Source of the DNA: Photobacterium frigidiphilum
Lineage (GTDB): Bacteria > Pseudomonadota > Gammaproteobacteria > Enterobacterales > Vibrionaceae
Reading direction: 5' to 3'
NCBI RefSeq assembly: GCF_003025615.1
Contig: NZ_PYMJ01000009.1
Coordinates: forward strand, 62,001 to 126,000
Length of the DNA stretch: 64,000 nt
Part shown: positions 1 through 9,130 of the stretch, piece after piece
Layout: every line of letters begins with the position of its first letter
Numbering within the stretch: the stretch's first letter is position 1
Position numbers and translations under genes: made by a program
Notes under the pieces: generated by a model
Database searches by the model: none
What the model saw: only the letters and a program-made list of their open reading frames with translations
Told to the model about the DNA's origin: nothing

Positions 1-1703
1 TTAAATTCACGTTAGATCGAGAATCTTATGCTGATTTCTGTAGTAGTTTTCCTTTTGAAGAGACCCACGACCAAGCCTTAGCGATTAATTCTGTACTTTC
101 AGACATGTGTCAGCCTAGAGCCATGGACCGCCTTGTGTGTGGTGACGTTGGCTTTGGTAAAACGGAAGTCGCGATGCGTGCTGCGTTTGTTGCTATTGAT
201 AACAACAAACAAGTCACGGTATTGGTGCCTACCACATTATTGGCACAGCAGCATTTTGAAAACTTCCGTGACCGTTTTGCCAATACGGCCGTTCGTGTTG
301 AAGTGCTTTCACGTTTTAAAACAGCGAAAGAACAAAAACAGGTAATGCTTGATGCCGAAGACGGCAAAATTGATATCCTCATCGGCACACATAAACTACT
401 TAACGCTTCAGTCAAATATCACGATTTAGGTTTATTAGTCGTTGATGAAGAGCACCGCTTTGGTGTGCGTCAAAAAGAGAAAATTAAAGCCATTCGTGCC
501 GATATTGATATTTTGACCCTCACGGCAACACCGATTCCTCGTACGCTCAATATGGCTATGAGTGGTATGCGTGATTTATCTATCATTGCAACACCGCCAG
601 CACGTCGCTTAGCCATTAAAACATTTGTACGAGAAAAAGACGACGCAATTATTCGTGAAGCCGTGCTACGTGAAATAACACGTGGTGGTCAAGTTTACTT
701 CCTGCACAATGAAGTCGACAGCATTGAGAAAACCACCGAAGAATTAGCCAAACTGATCCCAGAAGCGCGTATCACTTTTGCTCATGGTCAAATGCGTGAA
801 CGTGAACTCGAAAAAGTGATGGGCGATTTTTATCACCAGCGCTTCAACTTGCTCGTCTGTACAACCATAATCGAAACCGGTATTGATATTCCAACAGCAA
901 ACACGATCATCATGAATCGTGCCGACAACCTTGGTTTAGCACAATTGCACCAACTTCGGGGTCGTGTTGGACGATCGCACCACCAAGCCTATGCCTATTT
1001 ATTAACACCACACAAAAAGCGTATGACGAAAGATGCAGTCAAACGTTTAGAGGCCATCGAATCACTGGAAGATCTTGGTGCTGGGTTCACATTGGCAACG
1101 CATGACCTTGAAATTCGTGGTGCAGGTGAATTATTAGGTGACGAACAAAGTGGTCAAATTCAATCCATTGGATTTTCACTGTTCATGGAAATGCTAGAGC
1201 AAGCGGTTGAAGCATTGAAAGAAGGTAAAGAGTCATCACTTGATGATCTGCTACGTAAGCAGACGGAAGTAGAGCTACGTTTACCCGCGTTACTACCTGA
1301 TGATTACATTCCCGATATCAACATGCGTTTATCATTATACAAGCGCATTGCCAGTGCGATTGATGAACAAGATTTGAACGATTTAAAAGTCGAACTGATT
1401 GATCGGTTTGGTCTATTACCTGAAGCAACAACCAACTTGCTAACGGTAAACAATTTAAAATTAAAAGCAGCTGCAGTCGGTATTCGTCGTATTGAGGCGG
1501 GTGAAAAAGGTGGATATCTTGAATTTGAACAAGATGCCGCTATTAACCCTGTTTTTCTCGTCGGTTTACTGCAATCAAAGCCTCAACATTACCGTATGGA
1601 AGGTCCAACCAAACTAAAAGTCATGGCACCAATGACAGATCGCAAAGAACGCATCAAGTTTGTGGACCAGCTACTAACCCAATTATCAGAAAACACAATA
1701 TAA
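1..1703 (+). CDS. mfd: Transcription-repair coupling factor Mfd, 3' part
   Basis: Mfd is a DNA translocase that removes RNA polymerase stalled at lesions and recruits UvrA. The frame is open from base 3, so the gene continues beyond the left edge and only about 566 residues are present. The visible part starts in the RecG-like translocase module: the P-loop reads GDVGFGKTE, the Walker B box is VVDEEHRFG, and motif III is LTATPIPRTL. Next come the helicase C-terminal half (TTIIETGIDIP and QLRGRVGRS) and the C-terminal domain that masks UvrA binding. The stop is TAA at 1701-1703. Family membership is clear from motif order. The N-terminal UvrB-like and RNA-polymerase-interaction domains lie outside the window. 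Confidence 0.97.
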   Translation, partial: KFTLDRESYADFCSSFPFEETHDQALAINSVLSDMCQPRAMDRLVCGDVGFGKTEVAMRAAFVAIDNNKQVTVLVPTTLLAQQHFENFRDRFANTAVRVEVLSRFKTAKEQKQVMLDAEDGKIDILIGTHKLLNASVKYHDLGLLVVDEEHRFGVRQKEKIKAIRADIDILTLTATPIPRTLNMAMSGMRDLSIIATPPARRLAIKTFVREKDDAIIREAVLREITRGGQVYFLHNEVDSIEKTTEELAKLIPEARITFAHGQMRERELEKVMGDFYHQRFNLLVCTTIIETGIDIPTANTIIMNRADNLGLAQLHQLRGRVGRSHHQAYAYLLTPHKKRMTKDAVKRLEAIESLEDLGAGFTLATHDLEIRGAGELLGDEQSGQIQSIGFSLFMEMLEQAVEALKEGKESSLDDLLRKQTEVELRLPALLPDDYIPDINMRLSLYKRIASAIDEQDLNDLKVELIDRFGLLPEATTNLLTVNNLKLKAAAVGIRRIEAGEKGGYLEFEQDAAINPVFLVGLLQSKPQHYRMEGPTKLKVMAPMTDRKERIKFVDQLLTQLSENTI

Positions 1704-1715
1704 TCCAAAACATAC

Positions 1716-1755
1716 AAACCAAACGGCTGACTTTACTAAATCAGCCGTTTGTATG
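1716..1755 (+). terminator. Hairpin after mfd
   Basis: The arms AAACGGCTGA (1721-1730) and TCAGCCGTTT (1741-1750) are perfectly complementary around a 10-nt loop. The following T tract is short and interrupted, so termination may be weak. csiV begins about 40 bases further on, so some read-through is plausible. Confidence 0.5.
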
Positions 1756-1791
1756 AATTGGAAATACAAGCACTGAAGTGCGGAGATTACC

Positions 1792-2697
1792 TTGAAAAAA
1801 CTGATTTATTTGCTTCTTCTGGCCGTTAGTTGGCCATCATTTGCGGCGAGACAGTTTGATGTAGAAGTTATTCTATTCAAGCGAAACATTAACCCTGAAC
1901 AGGTTAACGAATCTTGGCCCGAACAACTCAAACAAGTTGATATGCAAGGCGCTCTATCTTTAGAAGATACCGCAGCATTAAAAGCGAAAGGGGTAACTAT
2001 TCTACCGTCTAGCCAATATGCACTTAATACCCAGTATAACAAACTAAAAAAACACGCTGGCTTTACGCCTCTTGCCCACATTGCATGGCGTCAAGGTGAT
2101 CAGAATCAGGCTAACGCACCGAAGTTATTTATAACTGCGGGTCGTGATTTTTCTGAGCAGTTTTTACCTGATGGCCGTTCAAAAAAGGATGTTGTACAGC
2201 CTACAAACGCAGGTTCAATTGGCAGTGATACCAACAATGATGGTATTACAATCACAACAGATAACAGCATCCCTCTACGATCCGATTCCAATAACGATGT
2301 CGCTGATATAGCTAACGAGGCAAATTCAGATCCGCTATATCAATTAAACGGAATGCTACAAGTCTATGTTCAGCATTATTTATTTTTAGATGCCAACCTC
2401 GATTTACGAGAGCCAAGTCGTCGTGAAGTTATTATGACGAAGCCATTACTTGAAAGCATTGTTAATGAACAGAATGCGATGAATGTTGATACTGATACTG
2501 CCACAGGAAATGGCATTGACGTAAACAGTAATGTTCAAATTGGTCACCTACAAGAAGTGAAAAAGAACATTAAGGTTGAAGAGTTTTTGAAGCCTTATCG
2601 ATTATCACAGCAGCGACGCATGCGCAGCGGCGAAATACATTACTTAGATAACCCTCTACTAGGCGTTATTATTCAAGTACGCCGAGTAGGAAGCTAA
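1792..2697 (+). CDS. csiV: CsiV-family peptidoglycan-binding envelope protein
   Basis: The 301-residue product begins with a signal peptide (MKKLIYLLLLAVSWPSFAA), so it should be periplasmic. The mature start, RQFDVEVILFKRN, is typical of the CsiV family found directly downstream of mfd in vibrios. In Vibrio cholerae CsiV binds peptidoglycan and, with LpoA, supports PBP1A-dependent wall synthesis; that role is carried over from the family. The centre (about residues 140-185) is low complexity and rich in Asn, Asp and Ser. The start codon is TTG, supported by GGAG seven bases upstream. A strong terminator follows. I assign the family from position and the N-terminal motif, not from an alignment. 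Confidence 0.75.
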   Translation: MKKLIYLLLLAVSWPSFAARQFDVEVILFKRNINPEQVNESWPEQLKQVDMQGALSLEDTAALKAKGVTILPSSQYALNTQYNKLKKHAGFTPLAHIAWRQGDQNQANAPKLFITAGRDFSEQFLPDGRSKKDVVQPTNAGSIGSDTNNDGITITTDNSIPLRSDSNNDVADIANEANSDPLYQLNGMLQVYVQHYLFLDANLDLREPSRREVIMTKPLLESIVNEQNAMNVDTDTATGNGIDVNSNVQIGHLQEVKKNIKVEEFLKPYRLSQQRRMRSGEIHYLDNPLLGVIIQVRRVGS

Positions 2698-2712
2698 CTT
2701 ATACTACCAACT

Positions 2713-2738
2713 AGCCCTCGCATTGCGGGGGCTTTTTA
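2713..2738 (+). terminator. Intrinsic terminator of csiV
   Basis: The arms AGCCCTCGC (2713-2721) and GCGGGGGCT (2725-2733) pair with one G-T wobble and are followed by TTTTT. Confidence 0.85.
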
Positions 2739-2775
2739 TACCATTCTAGGTAAGTAGTTGATCATAATGTTGCGC
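2737..2775. repeat. Dispersed intergenic repeat, type B, copy 1
   Basis: This 39-base stretch, beginning TATACCATT and ending GTTGCGC, recurs at 39757-39795 with 6 differences by eye. Both copies are intergenic and sit next to a terminator. I see no gene in it; it is probably a small dispersed repeat of this lineage. Confidence 0.5.
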
Positions 2776-2847
2776 TAATTCAATGCTATGCTTCGATAGA
2801 ACATCTCGTTTTATTACGCCACAAAAAAGAGTAGGTAAACAATTATA

Positions 2848-3405
2848 ATGAAAATGGACTTTGAGCTATCAACTCAGCGATTAATTTTACGTCCTTTTAA
2901 AACTGTCGATTTACTCGCTCATCTTACTGCTGTTCAAGAGTCAACTGAACAGTTAAGCCCTTGGCTTGAGTGGTGCACGCCCTATTACGATCAGCACGAC
3001 GCCCATGAATGGATTGCGTCTAGCCGATTAAGCTGGCAAACAGACATGAGCTATGAGCTTGCTATTTTTGATCGTTTTGACGATACCTTTGTTGGCAGTG
3101 TTTCTATCAGTGCATTAATTCCTATGTGTAATTCTGCCAACCTGGGTTACTGGGTACGGACGTCATACCACCGCCAAGGTATCGCATCAGAAGCCTGTTT
3201 AGCACTCGCGCAGTTTGCTTTTATGACCTTAGGGTTAACGCGATTAGAAATCATAATTCACCCTGATAACTATCCGAGCCAAAAAACAGCCATCGCCTGT
3301 AATGCACAATTTGAATGTGAAGCAAGAAATCGAATATTTACTCATGGAAAAACCCAAAATGGGCTCGTGTATTCTTTGATTCCTGAAGATCTGTTTCCAC
3401 GCTAA
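2848..3405 (+). CDS. RimJ/RimL-type GNAT N-acetyltransferase
   Basis: The 185-residue product has the layout of a RimJ/RimL GNAT enzyme, which transfers acetyl from acetyl-CoA to a protein N-terminus or another amine. The opening STQRLILRPF is the usual first strand. The acetyl-CoA loop is in YHRQGIASEACLAL (about residues 110-125), followed by the RLEIIIHPDNYPSQKTA strand-helix typical of the family. The substrate cannot be read from the sequence. No strong ribosome-binding site is visible, and Met3 (base 2854) is an alternative start. The gene stands alone between two intergenic segments. Confidence 0.8.
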   Translation: MKMDFELSTQRLILRPFKTVDLLAHLTAVQESTEQLSPWLEWCTPYYDQHDAHEWIASSRLSWQTDMSYELAIFDRFDDTFVGSVSISALIPMCNSANLGYWVRTSYHRQGIASEACLALAQFAFMTLGLTRLEIIIHPDNYPSQKTAIACNAQFECEARNRIFTHGKTQNGLVYSLIPEDLFPR

Positions 3406-3469
3406 ACCAGTACATTTCCAAGCTTAATTACAGTAAACTTATTTAAAATCTAACCGTTAGGAAAACACC

Positions 3470-3943
3470 GTGTTTAAAATTATTGTTACCATTGCCCTTA
3501 TTGGCTTAGTGATATTCTTTGTACAGCGTTCTTACAGCAACAAACAAGCAGCAGGCGGAAACATCAAAATAGGTCAAGAGTTTCTAGCAGAAAATAAACT
3601 CAAAGACGGTGTAAAAACGACAGATTCAGGTCTTCAGTACTTAGTTTTACAAGAAGGTACGGGAGCAGAACACCCTAAAGCTTCAGATAAAGTAACCGTT
3701 CACTACCACGGCACATTAATTAATGGTTCGGTGTTTGATAGTTCTGTTGATCGCGGCAAAACAATTTCTTTTGGTTTGAATCAAGTAATCAAAGGTTGGA
3801 CGGAAGGTGTGCAGCTGATGGTTGTTGGCGAGAAAACACGCTTTTTTATCCCGTCGGAATTAGCATATGGTAACGGTGGCGCGGGCAGTATTCCCCCTGG
3901 ATCTGTGTTGATTTTTGATGTGGAATTATTCAAGATTAACTAA
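3470..3943 (+). CDS. Membrane-anchored FKBP-type peptidyl-prolyl isomerase
   Basis: The enzyme catalyses cis-trans isomerisation of prolyl bonds. Residues 1-20 (MFKIIVTIALIGLVIFFVQR) form one hydrophobic segment without a clear cleavage site, so the protein is probably anchored in the inner membrane with the catalytic domain in the periplasm. The FKBP domain spans about 55-157 and includes VTVHYHGTLING, the FDSS turn, the VIKGWTEG helix and the LAYGNGGAGSIPPGS flap ending in LIFDVEL. The start codon is GTG, with AGGA nine bases upstream. A terminator shared with ndh follows. Confidence 0.88.
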   Translation: MFKIIVTIALIGLVIFFVQRSYSNKQAAGGNIKIGQEFLAENKLKDGVKTTDSGLQYLVLQEGTGAEHPKASDKVTVHYHGTLINGSVFDSSVDRGKTISFGLNQVIKGWTEGVQLMVVGEKTRFFIPSELAYGNGGAGSIPPGSVLIFDVELFKIN

Positions 3944-4030
3944 TGTGAATCTAGACAAATATCGACGATCAGAGTGATAAGCAACTTATTTAGGTTGCTA
4001 TTATTGAATCGGCATGACTGAAACGGCATA

Positions 4031-4068
4031 AAAAATGCCAGCTTTGTTATAACAAGGCTGGCATTTTT
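4031..4068. terminator. Bidirectional terminator between FKBP gene and ndh
   Basis: The arms AAAAATGCCAGCTTTGTT and AACAAGGCTGGCATTTTT pair with one wobble around a two-base loop. A and T tracts on both sides allow it to serve both converging genes. Confidence 0.9.
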
Positions 4069-4097
4069 ATGTAAATCAATACGTTATAAAAGCGCGA

Positions 4098-5387
4098 TTA
4101 GTGCAGTTTTAAGTTCGGACGAAGTACACGGTTAATACGGCCAACCAACATCATCAAACCGGTTTTAAATACACCATGAAGCGCGACTAAATGCATGCGA
4201 TAGAGAGAGATATACACGATACGTGCAATGCGCCCTTCTACCATCATTGAGCCTTTCGTCAGGTTACCCATCAAGCTACCAACTGTAGAAAAACGACTCA
4301 GTGATACCAGTGAACCATGATCACTGTATATATAAGGCTTTTGCTCACGGTCTGTAATTTTAGCGACAATATTAGAGAAACAACGACTTGCCATTTGGTG
4401 TGCAGCCTGCGCGCGAGGTGGTACAAAACTACCATCTTCTTGCACACATGATGCAAGATCACCAATTGCGTAAATGTCGTCATCACGCGTTGTCTGTAAC
4501 GTTGGCTTAACCACTAACTGATTAATACGGTTAGTTTCTAGCCCTGCAATATCCTTCATGAAATCAGGCGCTTTAATACCCGCAGCCCATACCATGATGT
4601 GTGCCGGAATATGTTCACCGTCTTTGGTTGTTAGACCAGTAGAATCAGCTTTTGTCACCATAGTCATGGTGCGAACATTCACGCCTAATTTGGTTAATTC
4701 GCTGTGAGCTGCAGATGAAATACGTGGCGGTAATGCAGGTAGAATACGCTCACCAGCTTCAACAAGATTGACGTTCAAACGTGAACTGTCTAAATCACCA
4801 AAGCCATAGGTACGCAATTCAGCAACTGCATTATGTAGTTCAGCAGATAGCTCAACACCTGTAGCCCCAGCACCAACAATCGCAATATCAACTGTTTTTA
4901 ATTCTTTATTCGCATGAAGCTTCAAGAATTGGTTATTCATTTCAGTACGGAAACGATGTGCTTGCTCCGGACTATCAAGGAAAATACAATTGTCACTTAC
5001 ACCAGGGGTGTTGAAGTCATTGGATGTAGATCCAATCGCCATAACCAAAATATCGTAATCAAGATTACGTTCTGGCATTAGCAGTTCGTTGTGCTCATCA
5101 TGGAGCTCAGCTAACGTTATCACCTTATTTTCACGATCAATCTCTTTCAAACTACCCATCTGAAAATCGAAATGATGATTTTTTGCATGAGCACGGTAAC
5201 TTAAAGCATCAACACCGGCATCCATAGAACCTGTTGCAACTTCGTGCAAAAGTGGTTTCCATAAGTGGCTGGCTTTACGATCAACTAATGTGACTTGGGC
5301 GCGCCCTTTACGACCTAGTGTTCTTCCAAGCTTTGTAGCAAGCTCTAGACCACCAGCGCCACCGCCTACAACGATAATACGCGTCAC
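4098..5387 (-). CDS. ndh: Type II NADH:quinone oxidoreductase (NDH-2)
   Basis: NDH-2 passes electrons from NADH to quinone without proton pumping and is a peripheral inner-membrane flavoprotein. The 429-residue product has the FAD-binding motif [14 protein letters not shown] at the N-terminus, a second dinucleotide fold with [16 protein letters not shown] (about 165-180), and the FAD-contacting IYAIGDLAS near 305. The C-terminal region is basic and amphipathic, as expected for membrane attachment. The start is GTG, with GAGGAAG at good spacing. ycfP lies upstream on the same strand, as in E. coli, about 100 bases away, which leaves room for a separate ndh promoter. Confidence 0.95.
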   Translation of the reverse strand: MTRIIVVGGGAGGLELATKLGRTLGRKGRAQVTLVDRKASHLWKPLLHEVATGSMDAGVDALSYRAHAKNHHFDFQMGSLKEIDRENKVITLAELHDEHNELLMPERNLDYDILVMAIGSTSNDFNTPGVSDNCIFLDSPEQAHRFRTEMNNQFLKLHANKELKTVDIAIVGAGATGVELSAELHNAVAELRTYGFGDLDSSRLNVNLVEAGERILPALPPRISSAAHSELTKLGVNVRTMTMVTKADSTGLTTKDGEHIPAHIMVWAAGIKAPDFMKDIAGLETNRINQLVVKPTLQTTRDDDIYAIGDLASCVQEDGSFVPPRAQAAHQMASRCFSNIVAKITDREQKPYIYSDHGSLVSLSRFSTVGSLMGNLTKGSMMVEGRIARIVYISLYRMHLVALHGVFKTGLMMLVGRINRVLRPNLKLH

Positions 5388-5487
5388 AATAACTTCCTCT
5401 TTATTTTATAGAATTTTTTGGATATACAGACTGACTAAATCTGGCAGACGGATCTATGATCCGTCTGAGGTGTAGGAGGGCTTAAGA

Positions 5488-6024
5488 CTATTCTTTAAAC
5501 GCTTTCATAGCTTGTAGATGCTGCGAGATCTTTTTAAATTTATGATTTTGTGTCTCATCCCAAATGATTTTATAGAAATCACTGAGCGCATCACTTGTGA
5601 GCTGATTATCTAACACTTCATCATTAGTTGAAAGTATACAGAGGCAATTACCTGCATTTTTTTCACGAAAATCGGTAACACACTTAGTGCCGATATCGAT
5701 ATATTCTTCAGGGCGATCGATCCTCCCTTCCATATTGACGCTAGGGTTTAGGTTTGGGTTAAAAATAACTTGCTTAATACCGCATAAAAAACCAATACGC
5801 TCAGCCCAATATCCACCCAGCCCAACCCCACAAATTAATGGCTTAGTATCATCTGACTCTTCTATTAGTTTATGTACTTCCTTAATTAAATGCTGCATAT
5901 CATGCTTAGGATGCAAAGTACTGTAGTTAACGAAACGAACATCAGGGTCAATGAATTGCAGTTGTAACACTTTCTCGTGATTACCTGGGCTATTTGAATC
6001 AAAGCCGTGCAGATAAATAATCAT
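5488..6024 (-). CDS. ycfP: YcfP, alpha/beta-hydrolase-fold protein
   Basis: The 178-residue product closely resembles E. coli YcfP as I remember it: it opens [19 protein letters not shown] and retains [10 protein letters not shown] and [14 protein letters not shown]. The fold is that of an alpha/beta hydrolase esterase. The expected GxSxG nucleophile elbow reads [10 protein letters not shown], so the serine position holds glycine, as in my recollection of the E. coli protein. It may not be an esterase, and no function is established that I can state. GAGGGAGA precedes the ATG at good spacing. ndh follows downstream. Confidence 0.9.
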   Translation of the reverse strand: MIIYLHGFDSNSPGNHEKVLQLQFIDPDVRFVNYSTLHPKHDMQHLIKEVHKLIEESDDTKPLICGVGLGGYWAERIGFLCGIKQVIFNPNLNPSVNMEGRIDRPEEYIDIGTKCVTDFREKNAGNCLCILSTNDEVLDNQLTSDALSDFYKIIWDETQNHKFKKISQHLQAMKAFKE

Positions 6025-6164
6025 ATATTCTCCCTCTTGCTCTTAACAAAACACCACCATATGGCGTGTAATTATGCATTTTTTCGTTACAATAATTTAA
6101 TCTAACATGTTTTATAAGGTTTAAAAGGCTGAAATTGAAAACTATGACTCCGTTTGCAAAAACA

Positions 6165-7013
6165 TCATTTTTCATTGATCAACATAGCGGTATCTTTTCG
6201 CATATCAACCAGCCTACTATTCAAATAATGTGTCTGTTTACTACTTAGAGTATGGTTTAATCGACGTAATACATCGAAGCGCCTCGTTAAATAAACATTA
6301 ACATCAAGTTGTACACTGGCATTTTCGAAAGCGATCAACTGCTGTAATAACACATTCAGTTTAGATTCGAAATCTGGATTATCTCGATTTTTTATTAGTT
6401 CTTGCCAATCACGAAGAAAATCACGCCATATTGAAAAGAATATAGGCTCCATTTCAACCTGATATTCAGTCAATTCAAGCAATATCGCTTTTTGCTTATT
6501 AGACAAAGAGCCTATCCAACCACGGGCTGCATCTTGTAATTTATCACGCCGAATAACTATTTTGTCCTTGGGCGATAATTTCTTTCTTTTTGCTATGACC
6601 TGCTCTATTTTTTTCTCTACGTTCTGATTTAGCTCATTAATTTGACTAGCACTTAACGATTGAATCATTGCAGCAAAAGGTTTAGACAAAACACTTGTAG
6701 ACTCTTTACCAGCCTCAGTGAATTTTAAATAATAGCCGCGAATTTGATTAAAGCTAAGCGGTTTAGCCAAGTCAGCTTGCAGTTCATCAATTAAGCGGTG
6801 GAATTTAGGCAGCTCTTTGTTGCGGTGCATCACCAAAGCGATATCTAGATTTCTTTCAAATGCACGTTCTTGCGTTGAGTTAAGGCTGACATAATCTGCA
6901 AGATAATAGGTAATCCAAAAATTCAATGTATTGTAGCCAAGCCGTAGCGTACACCCAGTAAGCAATATAATCATAAGTAAACAACACACCCATCGTGTTC
7001 GATTTTTAGTCAT
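6165..7013 (-). CDS. DUF6279-like lipoprotein
   Basis: The 282-residue product has a lipoprotein signal with lipobox LLTGC, so Cys21 should be lipidated. The mature part is charged and mostly helical: NTLNFWITYYLADYVSLNSTQ is followed by repeated basic helices. It resembles the DUF6279 family of envelope lipoproteins, whose function I do not know. No strong ribosome-binding site is visible before the ATG. It lies between ycfP and the thiK-like gene, in the place where E. coli has nagZ. Confidence 0.65.
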   Translation of the reverse strand: MTKNRTRWVCCLLMIILLTGCTLRLGYNTLNFWITYYLADYVSLNSTQERAFERNLDIALVMHRNKELPKFHRLIDELQADLAKPLSFNQIRGYYLKFTEAGKESTSVLSKPFAAMIQSLSASQINELNQNVEKKIEQVIAKRKKLSPKDKIVIRRDKLQDAARGWIGSLSNKQKAILLELTEYQVEMEPIFFSIWRDFLRDWQELIKNRDNPDFESKLNVLLQQLIAFENASVQLDVNVYLTRRFDVLRRLNHTLSSKQTHYLNSRLVDMRKDTAMLINEK

Positions 7014-7111
7014 TCGTAGATAATACCCAGCTCAATTGATATATAAACTATATACCCAAGTAAGCTCTAGATACTCGATTCAGAGAGAATTGATTCAATA
7101 AGCAGTCGTTA

Positions 7112-7999
7112 TTATACGGTAAGCGCAGTAAGCAGCTGCAAGGCTTGCTCTGTGTATGTGTCATCCTGCCAAAGCTCTGCCCCAACAAGAAACCACAATA
7201 AAGCCAAGAGTTCACACCACGGTTGCCACAATGCTATCGCGTTATGCCATGCCTGAGTGCCTGTTATCTGAAGCGCTGAACAATATGCATTCACAGCCAT
7301 TAAAGGATCTAGCCCGTTGGCATTAATGGTTAACGCAAGATCTAATGATGGGTCACCAGCTGCAGCATACTCCCAATCAATGATCTTATACCCACCGTCT
7401 TCTGTTTGAATAATGTTGTAACGGCCTAAATCATGATGGCAACACGTATCAGCAAAGCCAATTGGCAATGCTTTATGTTGGAAATCAGCATATACAGACT
7501 GAAGAAGAGGCGTTTTTACATGTTCAGGTATGAACTGCCAATAATGTTCAATTTTTGATTTTACATCTAACCGCCAAGCAGGTACTGGGAGTCGATGCAC
7601 CCTCGCTTGCAATGCCATTAAATCAACATCAGATAACAATGGGTGTTGGTGCCCAATCACCCATTCAACTAATAAGCCGCTCTCTAATAACCGATACGGT
7701 GCAGGAGCGACATGCTGAGACTGAATTAATGACAGTATTTGGTATTCGTGTTGACGAGAAACCCCAAAAGCACGGGATGAAGCCGCATTCGGTCGCCAAA
7801 CATACTGATGAATCGTCGAGGTTGTTGGCTGAGGTGTCGAACGCAGAGAAGGTGGAAAGCTGTCAGGTTTGTGTAGCGGCATATGATGCCGTAATTCAAG
7901 CAACCAACATCGATTGCTAAGACCGCCCGAAAGCGGCTTTGCAGTAACAAATTCAACATCGGTTAGAGCACTAAGCACTGATTGATCGAATGATTCCAC
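7112..7999 (-). CDS. thiK: ThiK-like aminoglycoside/choline-kinase-fold phosphotransferase
   Basis: The 295-residue product has the aminoglycoside-phosphotransferase fold. The catalytic loop is CCHHDLGRYNII (about residues 186-198) and the metal-binding aspartate is in IIDWEYAAAGDPSLDLA. In the same neighbourhood E. coli has thiK, thiamine kinase, which salvages thiamine to its monophosphate. The symbol therefore rests mainly on synteny with lpoB, ycfL and hinT; another small alcohol substrate is possible. The start is GTG without a strong Shine-Dalgarno sequence. The stretch at about residues 40-66 (many Pro, Ser and Thr) looks like a local insertion. Confidence 0.65.
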   Translation of the reverse strand: MESFDQSVLSALTDVEFVTAKPLSGGLSNRCWLLELRHHMPLHKPDSFPPSLRSTPQPTTSTIHQYVWRPNAASSRAFGVSRQHEYQILSLIQSQHVAPAPYRLLESGLLVEWVIGHQHPLLSDVDLMALQARVHRLPVPAWRLDVKSKIEHYWQFIPEHVKTPLLQSVYADFQHKALPIGFADTCCHHDLGRYNIIQTEDGGYKIIDWEYAAAGDPSLDLALTINANGLDPLMAVNAYCSALQITGTQAWHNAIALWQPWCELLALLWFLVGAELWQDDTYTEQALQLLTALTV

Positions 8000-8126
8000 T
8001 TATACCAAGCCCATTAATTATCTGACCGTTCTAAGAAAATTAGGTTATTCCTGCTCATTAATATCGACCTACATAACGAACAAGCAATAACCTAAATCAT
8101 TTATCACTGGTGTTAATTAACTGAGA

Positions 8127-8720
8127 TTACCAACCAAGAAAGCTTTTAGCTTCTTGCTTACGAATTTCAGTTTCATCTGCCCACTCAATCAGACCTGTTT
8201 TCAGATCCATTAGACGCATTGTCATTTTGTAGTAAACGTCTTTATCGCTACCAGCTTGTTTCACAATGCTTGATAGGTTGCCGTACAGCATGTACTGAGC
8301 ACCAACCATTTGACCAAACTGAATCGCAGTGCTTTGGTTCACTAGCTCGTCATCATTTTGGAAGTTAAGTTGCTTACGTACTGCTTCAACACGCGTCATA
8401 TCAACAAAACGGAACTTACCAGAGTTAAGTAAACGTGTACTGATCGAATCGGTTACAGATTCGGTATCAATGTGCTCACTGGTTTTGTTCTTGATGCTAT
8501 CAACAACAATAATTGGACGCTGATTCGCACCAGTAATCGCCGCAACAGAGCCAGACGCTAGCATGCTATCTGTCATCTCTTCTGCTATCTTCTGCAGATC
8601 AGTTGAACCAAACTCAATCGTTGTTGTTTCTGCCTGCTGCGCATCGCCATAGCTAACCTTTTGCGCACAACCACCTAATAAAACAGCGACACCCAATACA
8701 GCAATAATGCTTTTTTTCAT
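8127..8720 (-). CDS. lpoB: LpoB-family penicillin-binding-protein activator lipoprotein
   Basis: The 197-residue product has a signal peptide with lipobox LLGGC (Cys18) and is probably an outer-membrane lipoprotein. The domain after about residue 40 carries LpoB-family features: PIIVVDSIKNKTSEHIDT, FRFVDMTRVEAVRKQL, and GAQYMLYGNLSSI. In E. coli LpoB activates the synthase PBP1B. The long disordered linker of E. coli LpoB is largely absent here. GAAGG precedes the ATG at good spacing. It follows ycfL by 23 bases and probably ends an operon COG3014-ycfL-lpoB. The family is well supported; whether it activates PBP1B here is an inference. Confidence 0.85.
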   Translation of the reverse strand: MKKSIIAVLGVAVLLGGCAQKVSYGDAQQAETTTIEFGSTDLQKIAEEMTDSMLASGSVAAITGANQRPIIVVDSIKNKTSEHIDTESVTDSISTRLLNSGKFRFVDMTRVEAVRKQLNFQNDDELVNQSTAIQFGQMVGAQYMLYGNLSSIVKQAGSDKDVYYKMTMRLMDLKTGLIEWADETEIRKQEAKSFLGW

Positions 8721-8743
8721 TTTCTTACCTTCAATGGTTGTAA

Positions 8744-9130
8744 TTAATAACTAGCTTCTCGAATATAAATACGGTATTGCTTGGCTTCTAGGCTTCTTGC
8801 CATTGCTTGCAATGTCATGGTGTCTTTGCCGTGTAAGACAAACTGGCGCCAAGGTGAATCACTACCACTGATCTCTAAGCCTTGACCGTCATACCAGTAA
8901 AAACGATATTGTAACTCTAAATCACTACTGATTTTGCTTGTTACAGGTACGCCTGCTTTCATTAAGCCATTATTATGACCAACTGTTGCACGTTCAATGG
9001 ATAAGCGATTCGCCAGTGATGAATTACCAATAACGACATTTTGGTTACTACTTTCAATACTGATGCCCGATGTAGTTGTACTACAGGCAGTGAGTGCGAA
9101 AGCGAATAACAATATGGATAAATATTTCAT
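8744..9130 (-). CDS. ycfL: YcfL-family lipoprotein (DUF1425)
   Basis: The 128-residue product starts MKYLSILLFAFALTAC, a lipoprotein signal with Cys16 as the lipidation site. The mature part has the YcfL-like LELQYRFYWYDGQGLEI and RIYIREASY beta-strand segments. The start is chosen at the ATG covering 9128-9130 because a perfect AGGAGG precedes it. That ATG overlaps the upstream stop as TAATG, which suggests translational coupling. An upstream in-frame GTG would add nine residues and is less likely. The function is unknown; its neighbours suggest the cell envelope. Confidence 0.85.
   Translation of the reverse strand: MKYLSILLFAFALTACSTTTSGISIESSNQNVVIGNSSLANRLSIERATVGHNNGLMKAGVPVTSKISSDLELQYRFYWYDGQGLEISGSDSPWRQFVLHGKDTMTLQAMARSLEAKQYRIYIREASY

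Noticed and set aside
7555..7920. A 121-codon plus-strand frame inside the thiK-like gene
   Set aside because: It is the shadow of a well-supported kinase gene on the minus strand, with no ribosome-binding site and no recognisable motif.
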